Made by a program: the position numbers and the translations under genes
Shown: piece by piece, positions 8,352 to 19,500 of the stretch
Layout: the number at the start of each line of letters is the position of its first letter
How positions within the stretch are numbered: the stretch's first letter is position 1
The notes under the pieces: model-generated
Told to the model about the DNA's origin: nothing
Databases searched by the model: none
Seen by the model: the letters and a program-made list of their open reading frames with translations, nothing else
Origin: Apibacter raozihei
GTDB taxonomy: Bacteria; Bacteroidota; Bacteroidia; Flavobacteriales; Weeksellaceae
Direction of reading: 5' to 3'
Assembly (NCBI RefSeq): GCF_004014855.1
Contig: NZ_CP034930.1
Location: 62,001-126,000, forward strand
DNA length: 64,000 bases

Positions 8352-9539
8352 ATGGCAAAAGAAACTTTTCAGCGTACCAAGCCACACCTTAATATAGGTA
8401 CTATCGGTCACGTAGACCACGGAAAAACAACTTTAACAGCTGCTATCACTAAAGTATTAGCAGAAAAAGGGTTAGCAGAAAAAAGAGACTTTTCTCAAAT
8501 TGATGCTGCTCCTGAAGAAAAAGAAAGAGGGATTACAATCAACACCGCACACGTAGAATATCAAACAGAAAATCGTCACTATGCTCACGTAGACTGTCCA
8601 GGTCACGCCGACTATGTAAAAAACATGGTTACAGGTGCTGCTCAAATGGATGGAGCGATTTTAGTTGTTGCTGCTACTGACGGTCCTATGCCACAAACCA
8701 GAGAACACATCTTATTATGTCGTCAGGTAAACGTTCCTAAGATCGTTGTGTTCATGAATAAAGTGGATATGGTTGATGACCCTGAATTATTAGAATTAGT
8801 AGAAATCGAAGTAAGAGATTTATTATCTTCTTACGAATATGACGGAGACAATACTCCTGTTATCCAAGGTTCAGCACTAGGAGCTCTTAACGGAGAACCA
8901 AAATGGGTTGAAACTGTTGATCAACTAATGGATGCTGTTGATACTTGGATCGATCTTCCAGTTCGTGATCAAGATAAACCATTCTTAATGCCAATTGAAG
9001 ACGTATTCTCTATTACAGGACGTGGTACAGTAGCTACAGGTCGTATTGAAGCTGGTGTTATCAACTCTGGAGAAGGTGTTGATATCGTAGGTATGGGAGA
9101 TGAAAAATTAACATCTACTGTAACTGGGGTTGAAATGTTCAGAAAAATATTAGACAGAGGAGAAGCTGGAGATAATGTAGGTTTATTATTAAGGGGTATT
9201 GAAAAAGCTGACATCCGTCGTGGTATGGTTATCGCTAAACCAGGTTCAATAACTCCACATAAAAAATTCAAAGCTGAGGTTTATATCTTAACTAAAGAAG
9301 AAGGTGGTCGTCACACTCCATTCCATAACAATTACCGTCCACAGTTCTATGTAAGAACAACAGACGTAACTGGTACAATTACTTTGCCAGAAGGAACTGA
9401 AATGGTAATGCCAGGTGATAACTTAACTATTACAGTTGAATTACATCAGCCAATCGCACTTAATACAGGTTTACGTTTTGCTATTCGTGAAGGTGGTAGA
9501 ACTGTTGGTGCAGGTCAGGTTACTGAAATCATCGATTAA
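8352..9539 (+). CDS. tuf: elongation factor Tu
   Basis: GTPase that carries aminoacyl-tRNA to the ribosome. 395 aa, normal length. G motifs are intact: GHVDHGKT (P-loop, near residue 19), [12 protein letters not shown] (switch II), NKVDMVDD (NKxD). Domains 2 and 3 follow, ending [13 protein letters not shown]. Codon use looks more C/T-ending and GC-richer than the neighbours, as for a highly expressed gene. It lies between the Thr tRNA and tRNA-Trp; only one tuf copy is in this window. Confidence 0.99.
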   Translation: MAKETFQRTKPHLNIGTIGHVDHGKTTLTAAITKVLAEKGLAEKRDFSQIDAAPEEKERGITINTAHVEYQTENRHYAHVDCPGHADYVKNMVTGAAQMDGAILVVAATDGPMPQTREHILLCRQVNVPKIVVFMNKVDMVDDPELLELVEIEVRDLLSSYEYDGDNTPVIQGSALGALNGEPKWVETVDQLMDAVDTWIDLPVRDQDKPFLMPIEDVFSITGRGTVATGRIEAGVINSGEGVDIVGMGDEKLTSTVTGVEMFRKILDRGEAGDNVGLLLRGIEKADIRRGMVIAKPGSITPHKKFKAEVYILTKEEGGRHTPFHNNYRPQFYVRTTDVTGTITLPEGTEMVMPGDNLTITVELHQPIALNTGLRFAIREGGRTVGAGQVTEIID

Positions 9540-9551
9540 TAAAAATATCTT

Positions 9552-9580
9552 AAAGAAAGATCTTTAAAAGATCTTTCTTT
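9552..9580 (+). promoter_or_regulatory. hairpin between tuf and tRNA-Trp, no U-tract
   Basis: 13-bp perfect stem (9552-9564 with 9568-9580, loop TAA) starting 12 bp after the tuf stop. It is followed by A-runs, not T, and tRNA-Trp begins 7 nt later. It is therefore a poor intrinsic terminator and more likely an RNA-processing or stability element that separates the tuf message from the tRNA. Confidence 0.55.
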
Positions 9581-9586
9581 AAAAAA

Positions 9587-9659
9587 GCGGGCATAGCTCA
9601 GCTGGTAGAGCAGTGGTCTCCAAAACCAAAGGTCGAGAGTTCGAATCTTTCTGCCCGCG
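9587..9659 (+). tRNA. tRNA-Trp(CCA)
   Basis: 73-nt cloverleaf. Acceptor GCGGGCA pairs with TGCCCGC, discriminator G; anticodon loop CTCCAAA with anticodon CCA; T arm GAGAGTTCGAATCTTTC. It sits 15 nt before secE, a placement seen in many bacteria. Confidence 0.97.
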
Positions 9660-9674
9660 CTAAAGAAAAAATAA

Positions 9675-9881
9675 ATGAACGGACTAATTAACTATCTTAA
9701 AGGTTCGATAGAAGAATTTAAAGATCATGTAGAATGGCCAAAATGGTTAGATCTGCAATCTTCGACAACAGTTGTCGCTATAGCTACCATTTTACTTTCT
9801 GTCTTCTTATTTGGAGTAGATTGGGTTCTGGCTAAAGCTCTTCAAAATATTTATTCAATTTTAATAGGATTAAAATCGTAA
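9675..9881 (+). CDS. secE: preprotein translocase subunit SecE
   Basis: Small inner-membrane subunit that stabilises SecY. 68 aa: a cytoplasmic amphipathic helix containing the conserved EEFKDHVEWPKW segment, followed by one transmembrane helix (about residues 32-55). This is the minimal single-TM SecE. The ATG at 9675 follows tRNA-Trp by 15 nt, and nusG follows 17 bp downstream, the universal secE-nusG order. Confidence 0.95.
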   Translation: MNGLINYLKGSIEEFKDHVEWPKWLDLQSSTTVVAIATILLSVFLFGVDWVLAKALQNIYSILIGLKS

Positions 9882-9898
9882 GAAAATTCCAGGAAGCG

Positions 9899-10444
9899 AT
9901 GAATGAAATGAAATGGTATGTACTCAAGACTATCAGTGGTCAAGAATCTAAGGTGAAGATGTACATCGAAAACGAAGTATTAAGATCTGAACACCTTAAA
10001 AACAATCTTGGACAAGTGGTGGTTCCTATGGAGAAAGTAGTACAAATCAGAAATGGAAAAAAAATCCGAAAAGAGAAAGTTTACTATCCGGGATATGTGA
10101 TGGTAGAAGCTAATCTTATCGGAGAACTTCCGCATACTATTAAAAATATTCCAGGAGTTATTAGTTTCCTTAGTGCTACTAAAGGAGGAGATCCTCTCCC
10201 TATGAGAAAAAGTGAGGTAAGCAGAATGTTCGGTAAAATGGATGAATTATCCGAATCTGAAGATACTGTAACCATTCCTTTTGAATTTGGAGAGACTGTT
10301 AAAGTGATTGACGGCCCCTTCAATGGATTCAATGGTACTATTGAAAAAATTAATGAAGAAAAACGGAAATTGGATGTTATGGTGTTGATTTTTGGAAGAA
10401 AAACACCAATAGAACTGAGTTTTTCACAAGTAGAAAAAATATAG
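9899..10444 (+). CDS. nusG: transcription termination/antitermination factor NusG
   Basis: 181 aa. N-terminal NGN domain (MKWYVLKTISGQESKVKMYI onward, binds the RNA polymerase clamp) and C-terminal KOW domain (FEFGETVKVIDGPFNGFNG, binds S10 or Rho). PGYVMVEA and the PGVISFL segments are typical. The given ATG gives three extra residues before the conserved MKWYVLK; an alternative ATG at 9908 is possible. It is located between secE and rplK as usual. Confidence 0.96.
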   Translation: MNEMKWYVLKTISGQESKVKMYIENEVLRSEHLKNNLGQVVVPMEKVVQIRNGKKIRKEKVYYPGYVMVEANLIGELPHTIKNIPGVISFLSATKGGDPLPMRKSEVSRMFGKMDELSESEDTVTIPFEFGETVKVIDGPFNGFNGTIEKINEEKRKLDVMVLIFGRKTPIELSFSQVEKI

Positions 10445-10491
10445 GCTGCTTCCACAGATATAAATTAAATCATTTTTAACTAAAAATTAAA

Positions 10492-10935
10492 ATGGCAAAG
10501 AAAATTTTTAAAATGGTAAAGCTCCAAGTGAAAGGAGGACAAGCAAATCCTTCTCCACCGGTTGGACCTGCATTAGGTGCTGCAGGTGTTAACATCATGG
10601 AGTTCTGCAAACAATTTAATGCACGTACCCAAGAGAAGCAAGGACAGGTATTACCTGCTATAATTACTGTATACGAAGACAAATCTTTCGATTTTGTAGT
10701 TAAGACTCCTCCAGTTACCGTTCAGCTTTTAGCAGCGTCTAAAGCTAAAAAAGGTTCAGGGGAGCCTAATAGAGATAAAGTAGCATCAGTTACCTGGGAA
10801 CAGGTACAAACTATTGCTGAAGATAAAATGGTAGATTTAAACTGTTTTACAATAGAATCAGCTGTAAGTATGGTTGCAGGAACTGCAAGATCCATGGGTA
10901 TTAGAGTAACCGGACAAAATCCGTTTAACAATTAA
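10492..10935 (+). CDS. rplK: 50S ribosomal protein L11
   Basis: 147 aa, normal length. N-terminal domain carries the proline-rich [21 protein letters not shown] motif region of uL11 and the C-terminal RNA-binding domain ends [15 protein letters not shown]. Binds the GTPase-associated centre of 23S rRNA. First gene of the rplKAJL block, 47 bp after nusG and 11 bp before rplA. Confidence 0.98.
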   Translation: MAKKIFKMVKLQVKGGQANPSPPVGPALGAAGVNIMEFCKQFNARTQEKQGQVLPAIITVYEDKSFDFVVKTPPVTVQLLAASKAKKGSGEPNRDKVASVTWEQVQTIAEDKMVDLNCFTIESAVSMVAGTARSMGIRVTGQNPFNN

Positions 10936-10946
10936 TCTTACGAATT

Positions 10947-11639
10947 ATGGCAGTATTGACAAAGAAACAGAAAGCAGTTGTTGCTAAAGTAGATAAAACT
11001 AAACTTTACTCACTAGAAGAAGCTTCTAGTTTAGTAAAAGAAGTTAATTATACAAAATTTGATGCATCAGTTGACATTGCTGTACGTTTAGGAGTAGATC
11101 CTCGTAAAGCAAATCAAATGGTTAGAGGAGTTGTATCTTTACCTCACGGAACCGGAAAAGAAACAAAAGTTCTTGCATTAGTTACTCCTGACAAAGAACA
11201 GGAAGCTAAAGATGCTGGTGCTGATTTCGTAGGTTTGGATGACTATCTTCAAAAAATTAAAGACGGTTGGACAGATGTTGACGTTATCATCACTCAACCT
11301 CAGGTAATGGGTAAATTAGGACCATTAGGAAGAGTTTTAGGACCAAGAGGTTTAATGCCTAATCCTAAAACAGGAACTGTAACTATGGAAATAGGAAAAG
11401 CAGTGGCTGAAGTAAAAGCAGGTAAAATTGACTTTAAAGTAGATAAATATGGTATTGTTCATGCCGGAATAGGAAAAGTATCTTTTGATGCTAAACAAAT
11501 TCAGGAGAATGCACAGGAAATCATTTCCACTTTAATCAAATTAAAACCTCAGGCAGCTAAAGGAGTTTATGTGAAAAGTATTTACCTTTCCTCTACTATG
11601 AGCCCAGGTATTGCTATAGATCCAAAAGGTGTTAACTAA
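10947..11639 (+). CDS. rplA: 50S ribosomal protein L1
   Basis: 230 aa, normal for uL1. Conserved [20 protein letters not shown]-like core, followed by [16 protein letters not shown], the rRNA-binding signature. L1 forms the movable stalk at the E site and in many bacteria represses its own rplKA message by binding an rRNA-like leader; I could not identify that leader here. Confidence 0.98.
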   Translation: MAVLTKKQKAVVAKVDKTKLYSLEEASSLVKEVNYTKFDASVDIAVRLGVDPRKANQMVRGVVSLPHGTGKETKVLALVTPDKEQEAKDAGADFVGLDDYLQKIKDGWTDVDVIITQPQVMGKLGPLGRVLGPRGLMPNPKTGTVTMEIGKAVAEVKAGKIDFKVDKYGIVHAGIGKVSFDAKQIQENAQEIISTLIKLKPQAAKGVYVKSIYLSSTMSPGIAIDPKGVN

Positions 11640-11656
11640 TTAAACTTGGAGTAATT

Positions 11657-12181
11657 ATGACAAAGCAAGAAAAATCACAGGTAATAGAAGAAATACAAGA
11701 GTTATTAAAAGATACTAATGTATTATATATAGCTGACACTGACGGATTAAACGCACAACAAACTTCTGACTTAAGAAGAGCCTGTTTTAAAGGAGAGATT
11801 TCAATGAAAGTGGTTAAAAACACTTTATTGAAAAAAGCAATGGAAAATATCGAAGATAAAGATTTTTCCGGTCTATTCGACAGCTTGAAAGGAAATTCCA
11901 CTATTTTCATTTCAGAAAAAGGAAATGCTCCTGCAAGACTTATTCAAACATTTAGAAAAAAATCAGAAAAACCTTTACTAAAAGCAGCTTGGGTAGACTC
12001 GGCTGTGTTTGTTGGAGATGCTCAATTAGATGCTTTAGCAAATCTTAAATCAAAAGAAGAGCTTGTTGGAGATATCATCGGATTGCTTCAATCCCCTATC
12101 AAAAATGTTGTTTCAGCTCTTAAATCAGGAGGAAATACCATTGCAGGTTTAGTAAAAACATTATCTGAAAAAGCGGAATAA
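11657..12181 (+). CDS. rplJ: 50S ribosomal protein L10
   Basis: 174 aa. N-terminal rRNA-binding domain (MTKQEKSQVIEEIQELLKD, then MKVVKNTLLKKAM) and a C-terminal helix that carries L7/L12 dimers. Base of the stalk that recruits translation GTPases. It lies 17 bp after rplA and 55 bp before rplL. Confidence 0.97.
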   Translation: MTKQEKSQVIEEIQELLKDTNVLYIADTDGLNAQQTSDLRRACFKGEISMKVVKNTLLKKAMENIEDKDFSGLFDSLKGNSTIFISEKGNAPARLIQTFRKKSEKPLLKAAWVDSAVFVGDAQLDALANLKSKEELVGDIIGLLQSPIKNVVSALKSGGNTIAGLVKTLSEKAE

Positions 12182-12236
12182 AAACACGCACTCATAATAA
12201 ATAACAGTTGTTAAACAAAAATTAAAAAAAATTAAA

Positions 12237-12614
12237 ATGGCAGATTTAAAACAATTAGCTGAAACTTTAGTTAACCTTACAGTAAAAGAAGTTAGTGAAC
12301 TAGCTGACATATTAAAAGAAGAATACGGAATTGAGCCTGCTGCTGCTGCAGTTGCAGTTGCTGCTGGTCCTGCTGCTGGTGAAGGTGCTGCTGCTGAAGA
12401 AAAAACAGAATTTGATGTAATTCTTAAAGCAGCTGGTGCTAACAAATTAGCTGTAGTTAAATTAGTAAAAGATTTAACAGGAAAAGGATTAAAAGAAGCT
12501 AAAGATGCTGTTGACGGAGCTCCTACACCAATCAAAGAAGGAGTATCTAAAGACGAAGCAGAAGGTCTTAAAAAACAGCTTGAAGAAGCTGGTGCTGAAG
12601 TTGAGTTAAAATAA
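12237..12614 (+). CDS. rplL: 50S ribosomal protein L7/L12
   Basis: 125 aa. N-terminal dimerisation helices ([20 protein letters not shown]), an alanine/glycine-rich hinge (about residues 37-55), and the C-terminal domain that contacts elongation factors ([34 protein letters not shown]-like). The compact, acidic composition is typical. It is followed by a structured 60-90 bp gap before rpoB. Confidence 0.98.
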   Translation: MADLKQLAETLVNLTVKEVSELADILKEEYGIEPAAAAVAVAAGPAAGEGAAAEEKTEFDVILKAAGANKLAVVKLVKDLTGKGLKEAKDAVDGAPTPIKEGVSKDEAEGLKKQLEEAGAEVELK

Positions 12615-12617
12615 TTC

Positions 12618-12661
12618 AACCTACCTAAAAATAAAGGTTTAGGCCTCCAATATAGCATTGG
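12618..12661 (+). promoter_or_regulatory. candidate attenuator structures between rplL and rpoB
   Basis: Two sets of inverted repeats occur shortly after rplL. CCTAAA/TTTAGG (12624-12629 with 12638-12643) uses bases next to CCAAT/ATTGG (12647-12651 with 12657-12661), and AACCT/AGGTT overlaps the first, so alternative folds are possible. None has a clean U-tract. In E. coli the same junction carries an attenuator and an RNase III site; function here is inferred by position. Confidence 0.35.
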
Positions 12662-12707
12662 TAAGGTCTAAGCCTATTTGTGTTTTAAAAAGATTTTAAT
12701 TTATTAT

Positions 12708-15700
12708 ATGAGTAAATCATTGGCGTCAAAAACTCAAAACCCTAAGAGATTTAGTTTCTCACATTCTAAAGGACAAATTGAATTTCCTGATTTTCTAGAC
12801 ATTCAGGTAAAATCATTCCAAGATTTCTTTCAATTGGAAACCCGTCCCGACCAAAGAAAAAACGAAGGACTTTTTAAAACGTTTACTGAAAATTTTCCCA
12901 TTTCGGATACAAGAAATCAGTTCGTTTTAGAATTTTTAGATTATTTTGTAGATCCTCCCAAATATTCCATTCAGGAATGTATTGAAAGAGGTCTAACTTA
13001 TAGCGTACCACTCAAAGCACGTCTTAAACTATATTGTACTGACCCCGAACACGAAGATTTCGAAACAGTGGTTCAGGATGTATATTTAGGACCAATTCCT
13101 TATATGACTCCCAGCGGTTCGTTTATCATCAATGGAGCAGAAAGGGTTGTGGTATCCCAATTACATCGTTCGCCCGGTGTATTTTTTGGACAATCTTATC
13201 ATGCCAACGGGGCAAAATTATACTCCTCCAGAATTATTCCTTTTAAAGGTTCCTGGATGGAATTTGCTACCGACATTAACGGTGTGATGTATGCTTATAT
13301 AGACAGAAAGAAAAAACTTCCGATGACCACTTTGCTTAGAGCAATCGGTTATCAAAGTGATAAAGATATATTAGAAATTTTCGATCTTGCAGAAGAAGTT
13401 AAAGTAAACAAATCCAACCTGAAAAAAATGTTAGGTCGTACTTTAGCTGCCAGAGTATTAAATACATGGTTTGAAGATTTTGTTGATGAAGATACCGGAG
13501 AAGTTGTTTCTATAGAAAGAAACGAAATCATTTTAGATCGTGAAACTGTTTTAGAAAAAGAGCACATTGATCTAATCGTTGATTCCGGAATTAAAACTAT
13601 ATTAGTACATAAAGAAAATAGTGGAGAATTCTCTATTATTCACAATACGTTACAGAAAGATTCTACTAACTCTGAAAAAGAAGCAGTAGAATACATTTAC
13701 CGACAGCTTAGAAATGCTGAACCACCTGATGAAGAAACTGCAAGAGGTATAATTGACAAATTATTTTTCTCAGATGCTCGTTACTCTTTAGGTGAAGTGG
13801 GTCGATACAGAATTAATAAAAAACTAGGTTTAAACATTTCTGAAGATGTTCAGGTGTTAACTAAAGATGATATTATTGAAATAGTAAAATATCTAATCGA
13901 ATTAATTAATTCAAAAGCCGAAGTAGATGACATCGATCACTTATCCAACCGTCGTGTAAAAACTGTAGGTGAACAATTAGCTGGACAATTCGGAGTAGGG
14001 TTAGCTCGTATGGCACGTACCATTAAAGAAAGAATGAATGTTCGGGATAATGAAGTTTTCACCCCTATTGATCTGATTAATGCTAAGACATTAACTTCTG
14101 TGATTAATTCATTTTTCGGAACTAATCAGCTTTCTCAATTTATGGATCAAACCAATCCATTATCAGAAGTTACTCATAAAAGACGTATGTCTGCATTAGG
14201 ACCTGGTGGTTTATCCAGAGAAAGAGCAGGTTTCGAAGTTCGTGACGTTCACTATACCCACTACGGAAGAATTTGTCCGATTGAAACTCCGGAAGGACCA
14301 AACATCGGTTTGATTTCATCTTTAGGTTGCTATGCGAGAATCAATGATTTAGGATTTATGGAAACTCCATATAGAAAGGTTGTTGATGGTAAAGTAGATT
14401 TAAATTCAGAACCTCAGTATTTTACTGCTGAAGAAGAAGAAGATAAAATCATTGCTCAGGCAAATATTAACATAGATGATGAAGGTAATATTCTTGATGA
14501 AAGAATTGTTGCTAGAGAAGAAGCTGATTATCCGGTTATAGAGCCTAACAAGGTAGATCTTATTGATGTTGCTCCTAACCAGATTACAGGTATTTCTGCA
14601 TCTCTAATTCCATTCTTAGAGCACGATGATGCAAACCGTGCATTAATGGGATCTAACATGATGCGTCAGGCTGTTCCATTATTAAAACCTCAGGCTCCTA
14701 TAGTAGGTACTGGTCTTGAATTCCAGGTAGCTAAAGATTCAAGAATCTTAATCAATGCTGAAGGAGAAGGTGTAGTTGAATATGTCGACGCTGATAAAAT
14801 TACTATTAAATACGACAGAACAGAAGAAGAAGAACTTGTAAGCTTTGATACTGCAAGTAAAACTTATAAATTAACTAAATTCAGAAAAACGAACCAAAGC
14901 ACCTCAATAACGCTAAAACCAATTGTAAAAGCGGGAGACAGAGTTAGTAAAGGACAGGTTTTAACTGAAGGTTATGCTACTGAAGACGGAGAATTAGCGC
15001 TTGGACGAAACTTATTGGTTGCTTTCATGCCTTGGAAAGGATATAACTTTGAGGATGCAATTGTAATTAACCAAAGAGCTGTTAGTGAAGACTGGTTTAC
15101 TTCAATTCACGTTGATGAATATACTTTAGAGGTAAGAGATACTAAATTAGGTATGGAAGAGTTAACTTCCGATATTCCTAATGTAAGTGAAGAAGCTACT
15201 AAAGATCTTGATGAAAACGGTATGATCCGTATTGGTGCTGAAGTAAAACCTGGAGATATTCTTGTAGGAAAAATTACTCCTAAAGGAGAATCTGATCCTA
15301 CTCCAGAAGAAAAACTTTTACGGGCAATATTTGGTGATAAAGCTGGTGATGTAAAAGATGCGTCATTAAAAGCTGAACCATCTCTAAAAGGTGTAGTAAT
15401 AAATAAAAAATTATTTACACGTAATATTAAAGATAAAAGAAAAAGAGGGGATGAAAAGTTAAAAATCGAACAATTGGAATCTGACTTTAAGATTAAATTT
15501 AATGATCTTAAAAATCAGCTCTTAGATAAATTGTACGTATTACTTAATGGAAAAACCTCGCAAGGGATATACAATGATTTAAATGAAGAAGTAATTCCTA
15601 AAGGTGTTAAGTTCACCCAAAAATTATTATCCAGTATCGATGACTATTTTAACTTAACAGGTGGTAGCTGGACTATTGATGAAAGTAAAAATAATTCCAT

Positions 15701-16532
15701 CAAGGAACTTTTACATAATTATAAAATTAAACATAACGATTTATTAGGAGCACTAAATCGTGAAAGGCATACCATTTCTGTAGGAGATGAATTACCAACA
15801 GGTATCGTTAAACTAGCAAAAGTTTACATTGCTAAAAAACGTAAGCTTAATGTGGGTGATAAAATGGCAGGTAGACACGGAAATAAAGGTATTGTTGCTA
15901 AAATTGTTCGTGATGAAGACATGCCTTTCCTTGAAGATGGAACACCTGTTGATATTGTATTAAATCCATTAGGGGTACCTTCCCGTATGAACATCGGGCA
16001 GATATATGAAACAATCTTAGGATGGTGTGGTATGAAATTAGGCAAAAAATTTGCTACTCCTATATTTGACGGAGCTACTTCTGAACAAATAGATGACCTA
16101 ACCAGAGAAGCAGGCGTACCTCAATGGGGAACTACCTATCTTTACGATGGCGGCACAGGAGAACGTTTTGAGCAAAAAGCAACGGTAGGTGTTATCTATA
16201 TGTTAAAATTAGGCCACATGGTTGACGATAAAATGCACGCACGTTCAATTGGACCTTACTCTTTAATTACTCAACAGCCGTTAGGAGGTAAAGCTCAATT
16301 CGGGGGTCAGAGATTTGGAGAGATGGAGGTTTGGGCACTTGAAGCATTTGGTGCATCCAATATATTACGAGAAATCATCACTGTTAAATCTGATGACGTG
16401 GTCGGAAGGGCTAAAACTTACGAGTCTATCGTTAAAGGTGAGCCTATGCCAGAACCTGGAATTCCGGAATCATTCAATGTTTTCCTTCATGAATTGCAAG
16501 GTCTAGGATTAGACGTAAGATTAGAAGAATAA
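12708..16532 (+). CDS. rpoB: DNA-directed RNA polymerase subunit beta
   Basis: 1274 aa from the ATG at 12708 ([17 protein letters not shown]), chosen over an upstream in-frame TTG because homologues begin here. The rifampicin region near residue 469 reads [16 protein letters not shown], followed by [20 protein letters not shown], so the usual resistance positions carry the susceptible residues. The [12 protein letters not shown]-type fork loop and the C-terminal [20 protein letters not shown] clamp segment are intact. An AT-rich lineage-specific insert (about residues 900-1030) separates conserved blocks. The stop codon lies inside a perfect hairpin (16518-16549). Confidence 0.98.
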   Translation: MSKSLASKTQNPKRFSFSHSKGQIEFPDFLDIQVKSFQDFFQLETRPDQRKNEGLFKTFTENFPISDTRNQFVLEFLDYFVDPPKYSIQECIERGLTYSVPLKARLKLYCTDPEHEDFETVVQDVYLGPIPYMTPSGSFIINGAERVVVSQLHRSPGVFFGQSYHANGAKLYSSRIIPFKGSWMEFATDINGVMYAYIDRKKKLPMTTLLRAIGYQSDKDILEIFDLAEEVKVNKSNLKKMLGRTLAARVLNTWFEDFVDEDTGEVVSIERNEIILDRETVLEKEHIDLIVDSGIKTILVHKENSGEFSIIHNTLQKDSTNSEKEAVEYIYRQLRNAEPPDEETARGIIDKLFFSDARYSLGEVGRYRINKKLGLNISEDVQVLTKDDIIEIVKYLIELINSKAEVDDIDHLSNRRVKTVGEQLAGQFGVGLARMARTIKERMNVRDNEVFTPIDLINAKTLTSVINSFFGTNQLSQFMDQTNPLSEVTHKRRMSALGPGGLSRERAGFEVRDVHYTHYGRICPIETPEGPNIGLISSLGCYARINDLGFMETPYRKVVDGKVDLNSEPQYFTAEEEEDKIIAQANINIDDEGNILDERIVAREEADYPVIEPNKVDLIDVAPNQITGISASLIPFLEHDDANRALMGSNMMRQAVPLLKPQAPIVGTGLEFQVAKDSRILINAEGEGVVEYVDADKITIKYDRTEEEELVSFDTASKTYKLTKFRKTNQSTSITLKPIVKAGDRVSKGQVLTEGYATEDGELALGRNLLVAFMPWKGYNFEDAIVINQRAVSEDWFTSIHVDEYTLEVRDTKLGMEELTSDIPNVSEEATKDLDENGMIRIGAEVKPGDILVGKITPKGESDPTPEEKLLRAIFGDKAGDVKDASLKAEPSLKGVVINKKLFTRNIKDKRKRGDEKLKIEQLESDFKIKFNDLKNQLLDKLYVLLNGKTSQGIYNDLNEEVIPKGVKFTQKLLSSIDDYFNLTGGSWTIDESKNNSIKELLHNYKIKHNDLLGALNRERHTISVGDELPTGIVKLAKVYIAKKRKLNVGDKMAGRHGNKGIVAKIVRDEDMPFLEDGTPVDIVLNPLGVPSRMNIGQIYETILGWCGMKLGKKFATPIFDGATSEQIDDLTREAGVPQWGTTYLYDGGTGERFEQKATVGVIYMLKLGHMVDDKMHARSIGPYSLITQQPLGGKAQFGGQRFGEMEVWALEAFGASNILREIITVKSDDVVGRAKTYESIVKGEPMPEPGIPESFNVFLHELQGLGLDVRLEE

Positions 16533-16549
16533 GTTTATTCTTCTAATCT
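16518..16549 (+). promoter_or_regulatory. hairpin spanning the rpoB stop codon
   Basis: Perfect 15-bp inverted repeat, 16518-16532 with 16535-16549, loop GT (in practice a few inner pairs open). The rpoB TAA (16530-16532) is the last codon of the left arm. No T-run follows, and rpoC starts 41 bp downstream. It is unlikely to be an intrinsic terminator; an RNA-processing or coupling role between rpoB and rpoC is inferred. Confidence 0.6.
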
Positions 16550-16590
16550 ATAAAATTTAAAATTTTTTCAATCTAATTGATATTAAAAGA

Positions 16591-19500
16591 ATGGCAGTTA
16601 AACAAAAAACTAGCAGATTTAATAAAATAACTATAGGGTTAGCTTCTCCGGAAAGTATTTTACAACAATCCAGAGGTGAAGTTTTAAAACCTGAAACTAT
16701 CAATTACCGTACACATAAACCTGAGCGTGATGGTCTTTTCTGTGAAAGAATATTCGGACCTGTAAAGGATTACGAATGTGCTTGCGGTAAATATAAAAGA
16801 ATCCGTTATAAAGGTATTGTTTGTGACCGATGTGGTGTTGAAGTTACTGAGAAAAAAGTAAGACGTGAACGTATTGGACATATAAATCTGGTTGTTCCTG
16901 TTGCTCATATTTGGTATTTCCGTTCTTTACCTAACAAAATTGGTTATTTACTAGGTATACCTTCAAAAAAATTAGACATGATTATCTACAATGAAAGATT
17001 TGTAGTTATTCAGGCGGGTATTGCTAAAAAATTAAACGGAGAAGAACTTGAACAGAATGAGTTCTTAACTGAAGAAGAATATTTAGATATACTGGAAACT
17101 CTTCCTATTGAAAATCAATACTTGGACGATTCTGATCCTAACAAATTTGTTGCCAAAATGGGAGCTGAATGTCTGGAAGAATTATTGAAAAGAATTGATT
17201 TAGATGCATTGTCTTATAACCTAAGACACAAAGCCAATACAGAGTCATCTAAACAAAGAAGAACTGAAGCTTTAAAAAGACTACATGTAGTAGAATCTTT
17301 CAGAGATGCTAATACTAACGGGAGAATTAATCGTCCGGAATGGATGATCATGCGGGTAATTCCAGTTATTCCTCCCGATTTAAGACCTTTAGTTCCATTA
17401 GATGGAGGAAGATTTGCTACCTCCGACTTAAATGATTTATACCGAAGGGTTATTATTAGAAATAACCGTCTTAAAAGATTAATTGAAATCAAAGCTCCCG
17501 AAGTTATTCTTCGTAACGAAAAGAGGATGCTACAGGAAGCTGTTGATTCATTATTTGATAATACAAGAAAATCATCGGCTGTTAAATCTGAATCGAACAG
17601 ACCATTAAAATCGTTATCCGATTCATTAAAAGGAAAACAAGGTCGTTTCCGTCAGAATCTATTAGGTAAACGTGTAGATTATTCTGCCCGTTCTGTAATT
17701 GTTGTAGGTCCATTCCTTCAGCTTCATGAATGTGGATTACCTAAAGATATGGCTGCTGAACTTTATAAACCGTTCATTATTCGTAAACTGATTGAAAGAG
17801 GTATTGTAAAAACCGTTAAGTCAGCAAAACGAATTATTGAAAGAAAAGAACCGGTTGTATATGACATTCTAGAAAACGTGATGAAAGGTCACCCTGTTTT
17901 ACTTAACCGGGCCCCTACCCTTCACCGTTTAGGAATACAAGCCTTTCAACCTCGAATGATAGAAGGTAAAGCTATTCGTCTTCACCCTTTAGTGTGTACT
18001 GCATTTAATGCTGACTTTGATGGTGACCAGATGGCTGTTCACTTACCTTTAGGACCTGAAGCTATCTTAGAAGCTCAGCTATTGATGCTTGCTTCTCAAA
18101 ATATTTTAAACCCGGCTAATGGTTCTCCTATCCAGGTACCTTCTCAGGACATGGTTTTAGGTCTTTATTATATGACTAAACCTTTAGTTCCTACTGAAGA
18201 AATTAATGTTAAAGGACACGGTTCCATATTTTACTCTTCAGAAGAAGTAGATATTGCTTACAATGAGAAAGCAGCTGACTTAAATGCTATCATTAAAGTT
18301 AAAGCTAAAGTTCTTGAAGGTGAGGAACTGGTTGAAAAAATGATTGAAACAACAGTAGGTAGAGTTTTATTCAATAAAATTGTACCAGAACAAGTTGGTT
18401 ACATCAATGAAGTTTTAACAAAAAAATCACTTAGAAATATTATAGGGAATATTCTTCAAAGAACTAATTTCCCTACAACTGCTAAGTTCCTGGATGATAT
18501 GAAAAATCTGGGATATGCTACCGCATTCCGAGGAGGATTATCTTTTAGCTTAGGAGATATTAAAACTCCGGATGAGAAAAAGATCATGATTCAGGATGCA
18601 AATGAGCAGGTTGATGGTATCCGTGCTAACTATAACATGGGATTAATTACCAATAATGAGCGTTATAATCAGGTAATTGATGTTTGGACTAATACCAATG
18701 CCCGTCTTACAGATTTAATTATGCAGAGAATGAAAACTGATAAAGGAGGGTTTAACTCTGTATACATGATGCTTGATTCCGGAGCACGGGGTTCTAAAGA
18801 GCAGATTCGTCAGCTTGCCGGTATGAGGGGATTGATGGCTAAGCCACAAAAAGCTGGTTCATCCGGTGGGGAAATTATTGAAAATCCAATTATTTCTAAT
18901 TTCCGTGAAGGACTTTCTATCTTAGAATACTTTATTTCTACTCACGGTGCGCGTAAAGGTTTGGCGGATACCGCTTTAAAAACTGCCGATGCAGGGTATT
19001 TAACTCGTCGTCTGGTAGACGTAGCACAAGATGTTATTATTAATGAAAAAGATTGTGGTACTTTAAGAGGAATTGAAATTACTCCTTTAAGAAAGAATGA
19101 TGAAATTGTTGAACCTCTATCCGAAAGAATTTTAGGTAGGGTTTCATTACACGATATATACCATCCGGATACAGATGAATTGCTTGTAGAAGCTGATCAA
19201 ATGATTACTTCTGAGCTGGCTAAATTACTTGAAAATTCCGGAGTTGAAGCAGTTGAAGTACGCTCTCCGCTGACCTGTGAATCTAAGAAAGGTATTTGTG
19301 CAAAATGTTACGGAATAAACCTTTCTACTAATAAATTAATAAATAAAGGAGAGGCTGTTGGAGTTATAGCTGCTCAATCCATTGGTGAGCCAGGTACCCA
19401 GTTAACCTTGAGAACCTTCCACGTGGGAGGTACTGCAGGTAACGTTGCCGAGGTTAACAGTATTATTGCCAAGAGAGATGGAAAAGTTGAATTTGATGAA

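Noticed and set aside
9552-9580. Intrinsic terminator of tuf
   Set aside because: Stem is strong but is followed by A residues and then tRNA-Trp within 7 nt, so it was listed as a processing-type hairpin instead.
12161-12658. Minus-strand open frame of 165 codons opposite rplL
   Set aside because: Alanine/serine-rich shadow of the rplL coding sequence with no family resemblance or promoter.
12678-12707. Upstream TTG start adding ten residues to rpoB
   Set aside because: The extension [10 protein letters not shown] is not like RpoB and overlaps the structured gap; the ATG at 12708 begins the conserved MSKS-type N-terminus.
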